Assembly (NCBI GenBank): GCA_949987565.1
Contig: OX465103.1
Coordinates: forward strand, 5,308,761 to 5,372,760
Direction of reading: 5' to 3'
DNA: 64,000 nucleotides
DNA from: Luidia sarsii
Taxonomy: Eukaryota; Echinodermata; Asteroidea; Paxillosida; Luidiidae
How positions within the stretch are numbered: position 1 is the first letter of the stretch; every line of letters starts with the position of its first letter. Below the pieces are notes generated by a model that searched no databases, was not told where the DNA came from, and worked only from the letters and a program-made list of their open reading frames with translations. Below, piece by piece: positions 42,091 through 54,711 of this stretch. The translations under genes were made by a program, and so were the position numbers.

Positions 42091-43714
42091 CTGGGATTTT
42101 TACCCCCCCCCCCCCACCAGACATCAGATTGAACTTTCAGGATTGAACTTTCAGATTGTGTGGTGCCCTGCCTAAATAATTTATCCGACTTTGACTCCAT
42201 CCCTCCCACATTTCTGATGTGTGTTTTTTGTTTTGTGTTTTTTTTCAACTGAAGTGGAAATTTTCTAATCCAGATACGATACGTGCCAGTAGATGTACCG
42301 GTACTGTACATGTACTTCTATCTGATTTTCTCTGAAATTCTGAAAAACCATCCAACTCCCCTTGCCTGCAAAGAAAGCCTCTGTGTATGGATGTCGATTG
42401 ACCTGTTGTTTGTATGAAACTGATGTGGAAATAGAGATGAAACCAAGGCATGTTCCCCCCCCCCCACTATAGACGATGTCCCGCTCTGTATATTGCTTTT
42501 GTGCGGCCAAAACAGCCAAAGCGTTCTTTCCTGGGGCGTGTGTGCCTTGTCCGAGGTGTCATTCCGAGCTTTTCATTGGTGTGGATTGTGGAGGGGGAGG
42601 GGGAGGGGAGGAGTTATTGGTCTGAAATTACAGGGGCCCATAGTTCTGTGGATTATTCTGCCCCTCTGTCTGTCTTCTTAACCCCAATCCCCCCTACCCT
42701 AGACACGGCTATAAAGGACTACTTATCCCTAATCTCTGCTCTGGTTAAGACTCTGTATCCAATCGAGTAGCATTCAAACTCTGTATTTAGGTATGTATAT
42801 TGTACATGTTTGAAGTACCGTAGTGATGTCACACTCCTTGATAGTCTGAAACAGGGAAGTGCTTGGTATTTATTGTACCGGGTATGTAAGGCTGTCTGTA
42901 GTGCTGTAAGGCATACACGTATATTGTACATGTATGTGGAGCACAACTAGGTACAGTATGTATACATGTATAGGATTGTGGATTATGTATTCATGCATTA
43001 TGCCGTCTGTCAGTTGGTAAGTCAGTCTTACCAAGTCCTACATAACGTTTGATCATACCGTATGATCGATATTTGTAGTACATTGTACATGTACATGTAC
43101 ATGTACACTTTACACACATGTCTGAAGGCAATGCAATAGGCCTATGCATTACACTGTATGATTGGTTATTACTGAGTGCAGCTTACTACATGTATCTAGC
43201 ACGGTTACCCCTTAGAGTCCTATGGTAGCTGGTGACTTGTTACTTCCTTGAAGATTGAGAGTGGTATACTGCGGACGTGCTTGTCTGATGTTCCGTAAGT
43301 CACCAGTTTGGTTGGGAATGGGTCTAGAGCACTGTGGTACATGCATCCGGGAACATTACTTTGCCAGGACAAATCCTGTGTGCATGACTTTGTACACTGT
43401 ACATGCTGAAATGCTTTTGCTTTGTAGCTTCATAGACTGACTTTGACCCTCTGAGGTGGCCAGTTTTAGAGACAAATACATACATGTACCTGAGGTGTCC
43501 CATCAAAGCTTTGATATGCAGGGGAAGCCCTGTTCTACATAACTTGTAAATGTACGTGTGTTAATGTACAGTAGTACTGGACAATGCACAACACTATGAT
43601 TGCTTGTGACTGCAGCTAGCTATCCGGTATGTGGTGCTTTTAATGCAATCAGGGGGTCTGTCGTTTCAGGCCAGAAAATCTTTGTGAAAGGTCCTGTGCG
43701 GGGATTGAAATGAG

Positions 43715-43780
43715 TCGTACATGTACATGTACATGTACACATGTACATGTACATGTACACATGTACATGTACATGTAACT
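43715..43780. repeat. ACATGT palindromic tract
   Basis: ACATGTACATGTACATGTAC repeats with single CA interruptions for about 60 bp. Each hexamer is self-complementary. Shorter tracts of the same type occur near 4787, 9092, 25280, 26470, 29396, 31490, 31838, 33282 and 43083. Confidence 0.9.
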
Positions 43781-43952
43781 TCCGATGGATAGTCACTCAT
43801 TGCAGCACTTGTCGTTGTCTTGCGATCGGTCGCAAGTTTGTGAGGATAAAATTGGCCTGCAAATATTGTGATTGTGTCACCTTATTCTGAATCTTTTGGG
43901 AGGAGACAAGACAAATGAACAGGAATAAAAGGTGGCTGGTGCATCACATCAG

Positions 43953-44235
43953 CAGGGATCTAAGACTTCCATAAATTTCTAGATTTCCGGAAATGGCGTG
44001 ATTTTATGTATTTTTTTCATATATTTTTTTTTATTTTTTTTTTTTTTTTTTTATTTTTTTTATTTTTTTTTTTTTTTTTCAAACAGGTATCTCAAATTGC
44101 TCATTTTTATCTGTTAAAACTCTAAAAACTGAAGGGTGCCTGCACCCGTGCCGTGAATTTCTCGGTCGAAAAAGCGCTCATTCGCAGTCGCATCTCTCGG
44201 TCGCATAAGCATTCACTCGCAGTCGCACATCCCTG
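43953..44235. mobile_element. CAGGGATG-family MITE
   Basis: The left end is CAGGGATCTAAGACTTCC and the right end CGCACATCCCTG. CATCAG flanks it on both sides (43947-43952 and 44236-44241). The interior has a long T-rich run and then the family blocks CTGTTAAAACTCTAAAAACT and CGCAGTCGCATCTCTCGGTC. It ends 134 bp before the transmembrane exon. Confidence 0.85.
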
Positions 44236-44369
44236 CATCAGACAATGAGCCAGAAAAATCACACCACGGATTCTCTTGGGGCCCACTTGAGAGAGTTTTT
44301 GACGTCGTTATTAAGATGGAGGCTCTTTTCTTTTGTTTTCTTTTCTTCCGCCCTGTCCGGCCGCTTCAG

Positions 44370-44529
44370 GTGACAACACGACGGAGACCCTCGGCACCAC
44401 GCACTCTCCCAACAGCACGGTGGACACCCAGACCCCTGGTGCCAATACTGGCACCATAGTGGGCGTGGTGTTCGCCATGGCCTACGTCCTGGCCCTGCTG
44501 ATAGTCGGCCTCAGTTTCCTCTTCATTAG
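44370..44529 (+). CDS. RPTP exon i: stalk and transmembrane helix
   Basis: This 160-bp exon follows GCCGCTTCAG in phase 1 and ends two bases into a codon at a consensus GTAAGT donor (44530). The peptide starts with a Ser/Thr-rich, potentially glycosylated stalk (DNTTETLGTTHSPNSTVDT), with NTT and NST sequons. A single hydrophobic helix follows, about 24 residues long (VGVVFAMAYVLALLIVGLSF and LFI). The next exon begins with basic residues (RMRRKDR), a stop-transfer signal, so the receptor is type I with the phosphatase inside the cell. Confidence 0.94.
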
Positions 44530-45469
44530 GTAAGTCCATCCCCTGTCCATCCTCCGTCCATCCCCTCCTTTTATTTGGGCAAAGCTCTGAGCAAGTTGAG
44601 CTTGACCTCGGCCTCATGAAATACTTTGGCATGCCCCCCCCCCTCCTCCAGTTCATCCACAGCTGGCCATTATCGCCTGTCAGTCAAAGAGCGGTGCCAA
44701 TTTCCACGTGGCCGCTCGAACAACAGTGGTACAGTCCAGGCTGGTGTTATGAAAATGCTCACGCTCTTCTCACTATGACCGGACTGTAGTGCTGATAGCA
44801 GATTGGTTTTATATAGGGAAAGCCCACATTGAATGAAATTCTCTCCGGGTACTGCAAATCACCGGGCAATCGGGCAAAGCACTGGGCCTACAGTGTTTAA
44901 CAAAACTTCTGCTAGTGCAACCCCATGTTTGAATTATATCCCCGCCAAGGCCGAAATGAAATGTATCCAGGCAAACTGAACCCAATCCAATTTGGTCCTG
45001 TCCAATTTTGTAGACTGAAAGTGTGATCTAAACAAGCCATTATTCGGGAGCCCTGCTCTGGCAGAGAGAGCTGACTTGTCCAACCCTCGATGCCTGGCAT
45101 GAGTTACCGGCTCTTTTCAGAGCTCTCCTCCCTTCACTTTTAATAAGAGATGATGTGCACGGTGTCACCTCCCACTCACTGTAACTCTGACCTCACCGAA
45201 ATTGCCAGGGAACGTCACAGTGTAACAATAAATGTTTCTTGGCGGGGACTGTCCCCCCACCCAAAAAATTTGCACCTCTCGCCCAGGGGAGAAGCTTCTC
45301 CTGGAGAATGAAACTCCTCACCCCCCGTTCATCTCTTCGAAAATGGTGTACACGTAGGTCCGTTGATCCCTACCCGTCTGATTCGAGGGGGTAAGGTGTG
45401 CAGACAGGATGACCTTCAGGGAGATCTGTGGCCGTGTTTGGTGTGAACAGAGGTGCCAGGGAGAGGTAC

Positions 45470-45615
45470 AGTAGGAGGGGGAAGGGGGTGGTTGGGAGGG
45501 AGAATCAGCAGCCTACTCTGTCAGCCCCTCGTTGCCTGGGAAAGCCTGTAAGAAGCCAGGGTGGCAGGGGAGGGGAGGGGGTAGGGGAGGAGGGAGAGGA
45601 GGGGGAGGGGAGAGA
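45470..45615. repeat. G-rich simple sequence
   Basis: Repeated GGGG runs separated by A, T or GA give many sets of four G-tracts on the plus strand, a pattern able to form G-quadruplexes. It is simple sequence, with no evidence of a function. Confidence 0.6.
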
Positions 45616-45954
45616 AGTAATGCCCAGGGCCCTCCGCGAAGTCTGCACCGTGGAAACTCTGTTGTCACTTGGCAGTGGACGGCGCGGCTAAATAGACAAG
45701 TCTGGCGGGCAGAGGTCGTCCAGTCCCGGAGATCGCTGGAGTGGCCCCGATCGCACTCCCCTGTACTGCAGGAGTTTGGGATTATCTGAAGGGGATTATA
45801 CGCAAACGTGCCAATGGCTGCGCCGGAGAGTGGAGGTGCGGACGGTCTGAAGGTGGTGGCTCGGCGCCAAGTGACGATGATCTGGGGTCTGGGGTTGAGA
45901 ATCGTCGCAGCCGTCTTAATGAGGTGATGTCTCCCTTTTCCGCCCTCCTGCCCT

Positions 45955-46195
45955 TCCGCCCTCCCTCCCTCCCTCCCTCCCTCCCTCCCTCCCTCCCTCC
46001 CTCCCTCCCTCCTTCCCTCCCTCCCTCCCTCCCTCCTTCCCTCCCTCCCTCCCTCCCTCCTTCCCTCCCTCCCTCCCTCCCTCCCTCCCTGCCTCCCTCC
46101 CGCCTTCACGCCCTCCCTCCCTCCCGCCCTTCCACCCTCCCTCCCTCCCGCCTTCACGCCCTCCCGCCCTCCCGCCTTCCCGCCCTCCACCCCTC
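45955..46195. repeat. CCCT tetranucleotide microsatellite
   Basis: (CCCT)n with CCTT and CCCG interruptions runs for about 240 bp. The Pro/Ser frames (plus) and Gly/Arg/Glu frames (minus) across it are artefacts of the repeat. Confidence 0.93.
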
Positions 46196-47331
46196 CCCCA
46201 ACTGGCTCAGGGCTGATCGTCTCAAGTCTAAATTCCAAGGTGCGTGTCAGCCTCGGGGAAACGTCTGAGCACGGCTCCAGCACTCAGGCCGTTGCTGTGT
46301 AGCACTCGCTGGCAGGGCGTGCCTCATGTCTTCCTTTGTTGCCAGAGCACAGAATGGAGGGAGCACAAAGTGTTGACAACCGCTGCTCTGTGTTTCAGCA
46401 TTTATGTCCAAGTGTTGTTTTGGGGTGTTTTTTTTTTTAGGGCAGAGTCTGGGTCTTCAAACGACTTTGAAACTTGGTCTTCAAACTTCTGGGCTGTGAA
46501 TATCTCATTACCACAGCCTCTGTCTGCTATTTAACATTTTTGTAACACCTACATGTAATTCTTTCTTGTGGACTCTTGCGCTCACCTTTGACACTTTTTT
46601 GTAAGGTCAACTGGTGGCATTTTACGACACCTTCTAAAGCAGTCCAGTTTCCCTTCCTTCGCCTCTCCTCCCTCCCCCGAAATCCATGGCACCCTGCCCC
46701 CCCCTCCATCCAACTCTCCCTCCCCCTCTTCGTCTTTACCCTCACCCCAGCTGTCGTCTTTGCCCAGCCACCCTTCCTGCAGTCCCACCCCCCCCCCCCT
46801 CCTCCGTCTGAAATCTCCCCCCTCCACTCGGCTGGCAACAGGAAAGAGACTGAGCCGGGTCGAATCAGCCACCCTAGCTAGTAGCTAGCCCAGCCAGCCC
46901 ACCCAGTTAACCCTGCAAAAAAAGCGACTGGCATTTCAGGTTTTTTTTTTAGTCTTGCATCCCTTCCTCCCCCGCCTCCCAGCCTCCCAGCCCCTCGCCA
47001 AACACCCGGCCTGTCTATAAATACCCCCCCTACATGTACCCCTAACCTTAACGTTCCTGTTTTTCCTGGTGATGACGGGCATGTCTGGGGCTGTGCTCTA
47101 CCGAGGACGTCCGATTTGATGGTCAAGATATCTCCAAGTCTTGCAAGACGCAGCTGACTTGTTTTTGTTGTCAACCACAGTGACCCGTTTTGGCCCCATT
47201 CACATGTCTATCATAGATTGGGCATAGATCCTGTACACTTTGGATCATAAAATCGTTCTATCATATTCTTTCATCAGGTGATATACAAAAATGTTGCAAA
47301 CTGCTTACTGACTAAAATTACCAAAATGTAA

Positions 47332-47448
47332 ATCTAAAATTTAGTGGGCCTGATGTTTCGATCCTAGCAGGACCTTTCTCAAAGGCAGACTCTGCCTTTG
47401 AGAAAGGTCCTGCTAGGATCGAAACGTCAGGCCCACTAAATTTTAGAT
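47332..47448. repeat. 117-bp near-perfect palindrome of hairpin units
   Basis: Two inverted copies of the hairpin unit meet at GGCAGACTCTGCC. Each arm is 58 bp, from ATCTAAAATTTAGTGGGCC inward through TTTCGATCCTAGCAGGACC, and the arms differ at one base only (TGATG against TGACG). The upstream TTGCAAACTGCTTACTGACT word is typical of the family. Confidence 0.93.
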
Positions 47449-49432
47449 ATTCTTTCATCATTAGAATCATCCCATAAATAGAACATTTCTATCATGTAAC
47501 GATTCTATGACAGGAGTGATGTGGGAAAAAAATGGTGTAAACTCTTCCTTCTGCTTTTGAGAAAGGTATGCTCTGGCCGTCTTCAGGAGAGTGTTGCCCC
47601 ACTCGAGTAAGGAGGAGGATAATGAAGGGTCGCTGGGTTTGGTAGAGCATGTGGGTGTGTATATTGGCAGCCTAAGATAAACAAACACAGTCACATGCAT
47701 GTGTACCGTACTTTCCGTTTCACTGGATATGTTTTGCAAACCTTCGTCTCCTGGAACTGCCCCTTGCAGTTTCTCCAAATGAGACTTGTCATTGTATACT
47801 CTTTTGTGGCCAAGGGATGGAAAACGATAGCCCATAAAATGCGCGCTGCTTTCCACCGCAGAGAGTTCACTGTGAGTTTCGGTTCTCGGGTCATTTTCAC
47901 TGGGGCTCTGCCGTCCACATTTAGATACACAGCGGGCTGCGCTAGCGTTCTTTCCTTTTTCCCCGTGAACGTACCGTAATAAGTGTGTAGAGAATCTGTA
48001 TACCCGGTTGTGAGAATGAATACAAGTGTGGTTTGCTTGGCCACGGCTTACCTTTTCCACGAGCGTAAATGCAAGTGTGTAGAGTAGGTCAAAGTTTATT
48101 AGTGCCAGCGGTCTTGACTAAACGCAAGACAGTGCTGGCTGACCATTGGTTGACTGACTGGTCACTGTGGGCTGGATTCTTTTGCATTGGTCTCAGACCC
48201 TTGCTCCCAAGTTCACTTCTGCCCATATCCCTGAGCCAGTCATTATGTGACTGTACGATACCATGTCCCTTGTACATGTTCGGTACCTACGCTACCATGC
48301 AGTGCAATGTCTACAAAGTGCTGTTTCCTTCGAAGATAACGACCTATAGCCAAAATGAATAAAATAATGATTTTTATCTCTTAAAAAGTATATTCCTCAC
48401 TACAATATAATGGAAGCATTCAAAAACCCCATTTACTGTACATGTACTGGTTCGTGCACACTGTGTAATGTACATGTACTATACGGTACGTACATACACT
48501 GTACACACATGTACATACATGTGCATGGGCTGGAATAGGTTGAATACGTCTCCACAGGGAAATTGTAAAGGTGTATGGGTCTCCACAAGGTTTTCACGAA
48601 ACTGATACTTGGAAATAACTCAAAAACGGGAAATTTGTGATGGGTAAGAATCCGTCACAAATTGAAGTGTCCGGTCCGAATTTCTATCCAGGCAAGTGAA
48701 TGTGGTTGAAATGGGAGCAATTTTTAAACGCCGTTTCTCACTCGGTTGTATTATGTGCATGAGAACAAAGCAATGTCTCCACAAGGATACAAAAATCAGT
48801 ATGTGTGTATTTGTATGTGTACATGTACATTTGATGTGTATGATACATTGGCCCTTGCAAGCAGCCAGACAATTAAGTCGACTTCCCCGACTATTAGACT
48901 GAAGACTACTTTTGAAAAACAATAACTGCCCAGCACTACTATCCACGTATTGATTCAATACTTTCTTGGCCAAGTGCAGACGACCCAACCTGTGCACTCG
49001 AATTGGCTTTAAATACCACAAGTGCGGTTAGTGTCCCCTCCCCCTTCCTTTCCGCCGTTCTTCTCTCGCCAAAGCAAAAACCCACTTCGGGGAAAAAAAG
49101 GTGGGCGGTGCATATGAAAGGTGTGCGCACGTGAGCAATATGCCCGTGTCCGAAATAGCAATCACACATGCGGTTAGCACTAGCAGGGTAATGCCACAAA
49201 CCGCATATATATGATTGTTGTCACTGCGGCCTACGTGATACTGAATCATGAGACGTGGGCGCCGTGATATTCCCGTCTTTGAGGCTTAACGGCCGGGCTC
49301 TTAAATGCTGCCCAGGTGAGAGGTTTGGCTTCTGCAATCCCGTGCAAGGCGTTGTCATAGGCACAAGATGTCGTCCGAATCGGGGACCCGACTCGAAACT
49401 CTTTAAATGAGATTTGAAGGTTTTCATGGTGA

Positions 49433-49548
49433 GTGACAGGTTTGCGGTGACGCCGTGCAAAAAGAAGTTCCTCCTGGTTCTTTTCAGAACCACACAAACG
49501 TCCTCGCAAAAGAGTGAATTTTGCATGGTGTCACCGCAAACCTATTAC
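49433..49548. mobile_element. compact foldback element
   Basis: GACAGGTTTGCGGTGACGCC at the left and GGTGTCACCGCAAACCTATT at the right are inverted; GGTTCTTTTCAGAACC lies in the middle. It is a short, complete member of the GGTTTGCGGTGACACC family. Confidence 0.8.
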
Positions 49549-50261
49549 TCCTTGGAACTGTTCACTGACTAAAATGACAAAAAAAATTGATGTTCTGATT
49601 TTCAGGAAATGATTTTTACATCCCTGACATACACCCATGGACATGAGTGTACCGGTACCTACACTGTACAAGTGCCAGTCCACAGTTGAAACAAAACTAT
49701 GCAGTCCCTCTCGTCCTGCCCCCCCCCCCTCTCCTCTCCCCTCCTCTCCTCTCCTCTCCTCTCCTGGCTTTCAGCTGTTTTCCGTCCCTCAACCAGACGT
49801 CAGAAATTGAATTACGTGGAAGCACAGGGCCCTCAGGGGAAGTGTGCCGCAGCCTGCGCATAATCTGGCCGGGCATTTTTTATCCGAATCTCGGGATTTA
49901 GGCAGGTTAGGACAGCTTCGCATGGAGCTAGACACTCTGATTTATTCATTGGTGGATTTTTTTTTCTGGCCCGGTTTGACTAGACTCGTTCTTTTCATGT
50001 ATTATCCAAAGCTCTGCAGAAACAACGTCAGAGGTAGGATCATGATCTTTCAAAGCTAAGCACTGGAAAAAAAAACAACTGAGACTTTCAGTATCCTCAT
50101 ACATGTCATGTGATTTTCATGGTTGAATTTTGAAGGAATGCACCCAAGGGTTTGCCCTTCCATAGTTTTTTTTAGTAATATACAATTAAATTGTGCATAA
50201 ATTGTGAAAGCTGCTTACTGACTTAAATGACAAAAATGCAAAAATCGAAAGATTAGAAGGG

Positions 50262-50345
50262 CCTGATGTTTCAATCCTAGCAGGATCTTTGAGAAAGGTA
50301 CTTCTGCCTTTGAGAAAGTTTCTGTAAGGTCGAAACATCAGTCCC
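50262..50345. repeat. inverted pair of hairpin units
   Basis: GGGCCTGATGTTTCAATCCT and AGCAGGATCTTTGAGAAAGG are followed by CTGCCTTTGAGAAAG and GGTCGAAACATCAGTCCC. It is a diverged version of the palindrome at 47332. Confidence 0.7.
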
Positions 50346-51138
50346 TCCTAATTTTGATTTTTTTTTTATATATATTTATATATAAAAATATATTAAAATT
50401 TAGTGGGCCTGACGTATATATTTTGTTATTAGATTTGTTTTATGGCCACCGCTGCAAATTTTCCCAAAGGCTGCCTGAATCTTTCCACCTGAAAGATTTG
50501 GCACTGTCTCAAAAAAGGGGGGGGGGTTAGAGGGGGAGGGGAGAGAAATAAAAAGTCACCTGCTATAAGTAACCCGTCAGCTTGGAGACCATCCAAGGCA
50601 CTGAAAATAGAAGCCTGGCTTAAAATAGCCACCGGTTTCTTAAAAGGGCAACACCCACTTTGATATCCTTTAGGTGGATCCGAGTACAGATTCCCTTTTA
50701 TTGATGGGTGGGGGAGTGGGAGTGTGACTGGCTAAAGTGGGGTCAGACAAACCTCCCTTCAGCCTTCAAGGGACGCTGCCCGTGGTTTTGCTTGGTCAGA
50801 GGATAAAGGGACAGAGATGGACGTTCCTGCTTGCGCCGTTCGTCCACAGCTTGTACTTTTTCCTATAAATTAGACTTAAGGCTTTGCACGGTGGGTGAAA
50901 TAATATACAGTGTAGGAGGGTTTGCGGTGACACCATGTATAAGGTCTCTTAGAGAAGGGGTGTGGTTCTGAAGGGGTGTGGTTTTCCATTATCCAACCAC
51001 TACAGGTGTGTACATGGTCCCTGGGTGTGGTTGAGTTTTGTGACCGTAACAAACCTGCTTGTCGTGGTCTGCCTTGACTTGACAAGTTCTGCCAACCCCC
51101 TTTTCCCACGTTGATTTTTCCAGGTTTTTTTATGATCA

Positions 51139-51885
51139 GGGGCCAATTTCATAGAGGCGCTTAAAGGCCCTATACAACATTGGGAAGATTGGAAAACATC
51201 GATGTCCACCGGTTTCCTTCTAATTTACACAGTTTGTAGATGGTCATGATAGAATCCTCCCTTTGAAATCTTACGGTCTGGGATGCTGTACTTTTCCAAG
51301 AAATCGTCACTCAAACATCGACAAATAGTTTACTACTCGTGTGTAATAAACTATTTCTTACACTACAGAACGGTGCATAAACCTTGACGTGTTTTTGCCT
51401 TTTTCTACTTTCTCAGATCACCATTTGAGCTAAAACCTTCGCAGGATTGCTTTTTTTGAATGTTTAATGGTTTTACACTCAAACTGTGGCAATCTTTTGA
51501 CTTTAACCAATGTTGTATAGGGCCTTTAAGCGCCACAATTTGCCGATGCCCATCAAGTCATGATTCATAGGATCACTTTGCCAACCCAAACTGCATGCAC
51601 TGTTGTTTCTGTCTGAAGTAAAGAAGAGGGGAATACAAGTTCAAAGCAACTGACATTACATGTACATCGCAGTATGGTTTGTAATCCTGTTTAGATAAGG
51701 GAGACTTTTCCTGCTTAGCAGATTTCCATGCTTAAGCGGCTCACTTTTGCTTAGTGCTCAGTAAAGAATAGTGGAATGCAAGCCAGAGGAAATAATTGAC
51801 ATCACATCATAGTGTGGTTTGTAATCCTTTTTTACGCTTAGCAGGTTTTCATGCTTAAGCGGCTCTATCATAATTATTGGGCCCT
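51139..51885. mobile_element. GGGCCCAATT-family element
   Basis: GGGGCCAATTTCATAGAG at the left and TCTATCATAATTATTGGGCC at the right form the inverted ends. GCTTAGCAGATTTCCATGC lies inside and matches the interrupted copy at 38254. A TTAA-family MITE (51161-51529) is inserted near the left end, flanked by GCGC and GCGCC, the two halves of the outer element's own sequence. Confidence 0.75.
51161..51529. mobile_element. TTAAAGGCCC-family MITE, nested
   Basis: TTAAAGGCCCTATACAACAT and ATGTTGTATAGGGCCTTTAA are perfect inverted ends with TTAA at both edges. The interior (AATTTACACAGTTTGTAGATG, ATCTTACGGTCTGGGATGC) matches the truncated copy at 8174 in the opposite orientation. Confidence 0.87.
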
Positions 51886-51978
51886 GGACTTTTTGTCTGC
51901 CCCCAAGTTTGAAAAAAAAAAGTGCAGCTTTTCCTGGCAACTGTCCAAAGCAGATTCAGATGAGATTGGAAGGTTTAG

Positions 51979-52168
51979 GACTCTTGTCAAAAAGATCATC
52001 GGTTGGGTATCAGATGATTTGACCCGTCCGATGACGTTTCCACCGGATAGCCATCGTGTATTTTTCATTTCACCCCAGAGTCCAGTACAATCGGCTTTCT
52101 ACCGGGGGAAATTTTTATCAGTCGGATGAATTCAACCGGCACTCGACCGATGATCTTTTTGACAGTGG
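51979..52168. repeat. inverted-repeat element
   Basis: CTTGTCAAAAAGATCATCGG at the left is mirrored by CCGATGATCTTTTTGACAGT at the right, and further in GATGATTTGACCCGTCCGATG has a weaker partner around CATCCGACTG on the other strand. It is about 190 bp and non-coding. Confidence 0.75.
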
Positions 52169-52575
52169 GATTACCGAGTGGAAGGTTTGCGGTGACACCA
52201 TGTCTTTTGAGAAGGAGTGTGTGGCTTTTGAATAGAGCTGGCAAACCCTCCACAAAGGAGGTTAGTTTTCCTGGGGTTTCTGAAGTCAATTTCAACATCC
52301 AAACTGCACACAAAGGATGTGATCTCCCAGGGGACTTGAATTTGCTGCAAAACTTTACCTCCCGCCCAAACAAATCTAGAAACTAAGCAACCAATCTCGA
52401 CCTGAACTTTGACTTTGACTCCTTTGTATAACTTGAGGGTTTGACATTTTCCATCCTATCCGGATCTTTCGTATTGGCTTCAGTCAGTGAGAAAGGTCCT
52501 ACTGTTGCTGTGATCGAAACTCGTATGCACTACCGTAGGCCACTTTAGTCCGCATTAATCAGTCGACAACTCTCT

Positions 52576-53273
52576 TTAACCACTTTGCGCCGGGACCTCC
52601 GAATCCGGAGGTCAATTGGATTGCCTTTGCAACAGGGCCTTCCGAATCCGGGCACCACTGTTGTTCACATTCTAAACAAAGACTCTTTTCAGCTAAGCAA
52701 TACGAATCAGTACAAAGACCCTTTTTGACGCAAGTTGCCACATGAATTGCAAGATTAGCAGCAGTAATTGTGCAATTGTGGGACTTTTACTGTGGAGGAT
52801 CGAGGGATACCGCGCTACAGCTGAAAGCACGCGGGGGACATTGTCTTTGCATGCCACACAGCCCAACGGTCGTCGGTCTGGCATTGGAATTCCCCCCCAC
52901 ATTCTTTACCGTAATCTGTACGCTCGTTTGTGGCCGACCAACTCGAAGATTTGACTGCCTGGAGTGGAGGCTGGAATCTGCGGACAGGGATTGTCAGCAG
53001 CCTACACGCACGCTCACACACACGTCCGTTACGGTCCATTGATGACGCACAAAGGGCCCTTTTTCGAAAGGATAATCTCTTGACAAAAGCCACAACGACG
53101 TCCGAATTGTGCCAGGTTTTACTCTCATGTACCCATAGTATACCCTTATCGATTTATTTCACAGAAATATATCGTTCCGATTGTTTTAGCAAGATTTTAA
53201 AATGATGCATTGTTCAAAAACCCCCGTATGGCGGTCATCGGCACTGAAAAACCCCCCGGCGCGAAGTGGTTAA
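52576..53273. mobile_element. piggyBac-like non-autonomous element
   Basis: TTAA at both edges encloses ends reading CCACTTTGCGCCGGG and, inverted, CCACTTCGCGCCGGG (one mismatch in 15). The interior (698 bp) has short mirror-image frames only. TTAA target sites and CC-starting ends suggest piggyBac; no transposase is present. Confidence 0.78.
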
Positions 53274-54314
53274 CAAGCTGTGATCCCTTACACATCGTAA
53301 ATTATGATTACTGGTCAGCATTTTTCCTGTAGTTTCCTGAATGGAGAAACTAATTATAATTATAATTGGTTTCATGCTATGGTAGCTTAAGAAGTTTTGC
53401 TTCCAGCTACCGGGGTGGGTAGTCACCCCGCTCTACTTGTATAGGTTCCTTGACATTTTAAACCGGCAGCGTGAACTCCGATGTGCTTTTGATGAGCTTT
53501 GGTCCTTTTGCACATCGTTCGTGATCATCTGCGTTCGGCTCAGTCCAGTGTTGCCCTCACAGCATTTGGATGCATGGAGATACACTGCACAAGAGGGTGC
53601 TTCTTGATCAACCTCTGATGAACCGCGTTCCACGCTGCCGTGCGTTCCTTTAAAGAACACCCAACCCTCCCTCCCCCCCCTCCCCCCTCATCCCTGTCCT
53701 GCTGTAGACTGGCCCCGGGAAGTGGCTAATTACGGGGCCTGATATCCGGACCCCAGTCACAACTGGCCCGTTGCGGGGCCTGTCACAGCTCTCTTTTTTT
53801 TGGGGGGGGGGAGGGATGGGGGGAAGGAGGAGGTGGCTCTACCAAAGGTCGACCCCTTTTGCCCCAGAAAGCTGGCCGTGTATGGACTCAGGAAAAGTGG
53901 GAGGGCATGGGGAAGGAACAAGCCTGTAGCATTCTTAGATAGGTGAGAGAGAGGTGGGGGGACAGAGAGAGAGAGAGAGGTGAGAGAGAGAGAGAGCGAG
54001 GGGGAGAGAGAGAGAGGTGGAGAAAGAGAGAGATGGAGAGAGATACGGAGAGAGAGGGGAGAGAGAACGAGAGAGAGAGCGTTTTATTGGAGAGTGTGTC
54101 AACATTTTTGATGGTCATTGGGTGCTCTGCCCATCACTAGGAGACTATCACATTCTTATATTCAGCTCTTTTTACAGTAATTTTTCTTTTGCAAAATGCA
54201 GAGGGCCTGACCTGTCCATCTGAGCAGGATCTTTCTCAAAGATTCAGCCTTTGAGAAAGGTCCAGCTAGGATCAAAACACCAGGCCCTCTTTTTAGAAAT
54301 ATAACTTTGGTTAT

Positions 54315-54711
54315 TTAAATTCCCTACACAACATTGGTAAGATCGAAAAACAGAAATGTTCCCAGATTTACTTGAAACTTGTTTGAAGATGGTTATATAC
54401 ATGAAGTAGAAGCCTCGCACTGAAATGTTTCTGTCTAAAATGATACATATGGGTTTTTTTTAGAAAAAAGTAAAGAAATACTTAATACGGTACCTCACCC
54501 CCAAGATCTAAACGATTTTTAGGAACAGTTCGTTAAATGCTGCATTTTTGCGAAAACAAATGAAACGTTTTTTTTTTTCACTGTTTTCCCGAGACTCGGT
54601 TGGCGGATTGAGCTGAAATTTTCACGGGTGTGCTATTTCATGCATATGTTTTATCAGACAACGCATGGATGCTATTCTTTGACCTCGACCAATGTTGTGT
54701 TATCCCTTTAA
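54315..54711. mobile_element. TTAA-family MITE
   Basis: TTAAATTCCCTACACAACAT at the left and ATGTTGTGTTATCCCTTTAA at the right are degenerate inverted ends. The interior resembles the copy at 32739 in the opposite orientation (GCTATTCTTTGACCTCGACC). Confidence 0.75.

Larger units (their letters stand above)
37603..44369. other. intron 8 of the visible gene
   Basis: The intron holds hairpin units (38003, 41520), a three-level nest at 38254-40216, a short inverted-repeat element (40344-40563), a very large inverted repeat (40650-42090), ACATGT tracts (43083, 43718) and a CAGGGATG-family element (43953-44235). The stretch 42140-43080 has no feature I can name. Confidence 0.8.

Noticed and set aside
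45513..46283. 256-codon minus-strand Gly/Arg/Glu-rich frame
   Set aside because: Most of it is the CCCT microsatellite read in reverse; no domain or splice context was seen.
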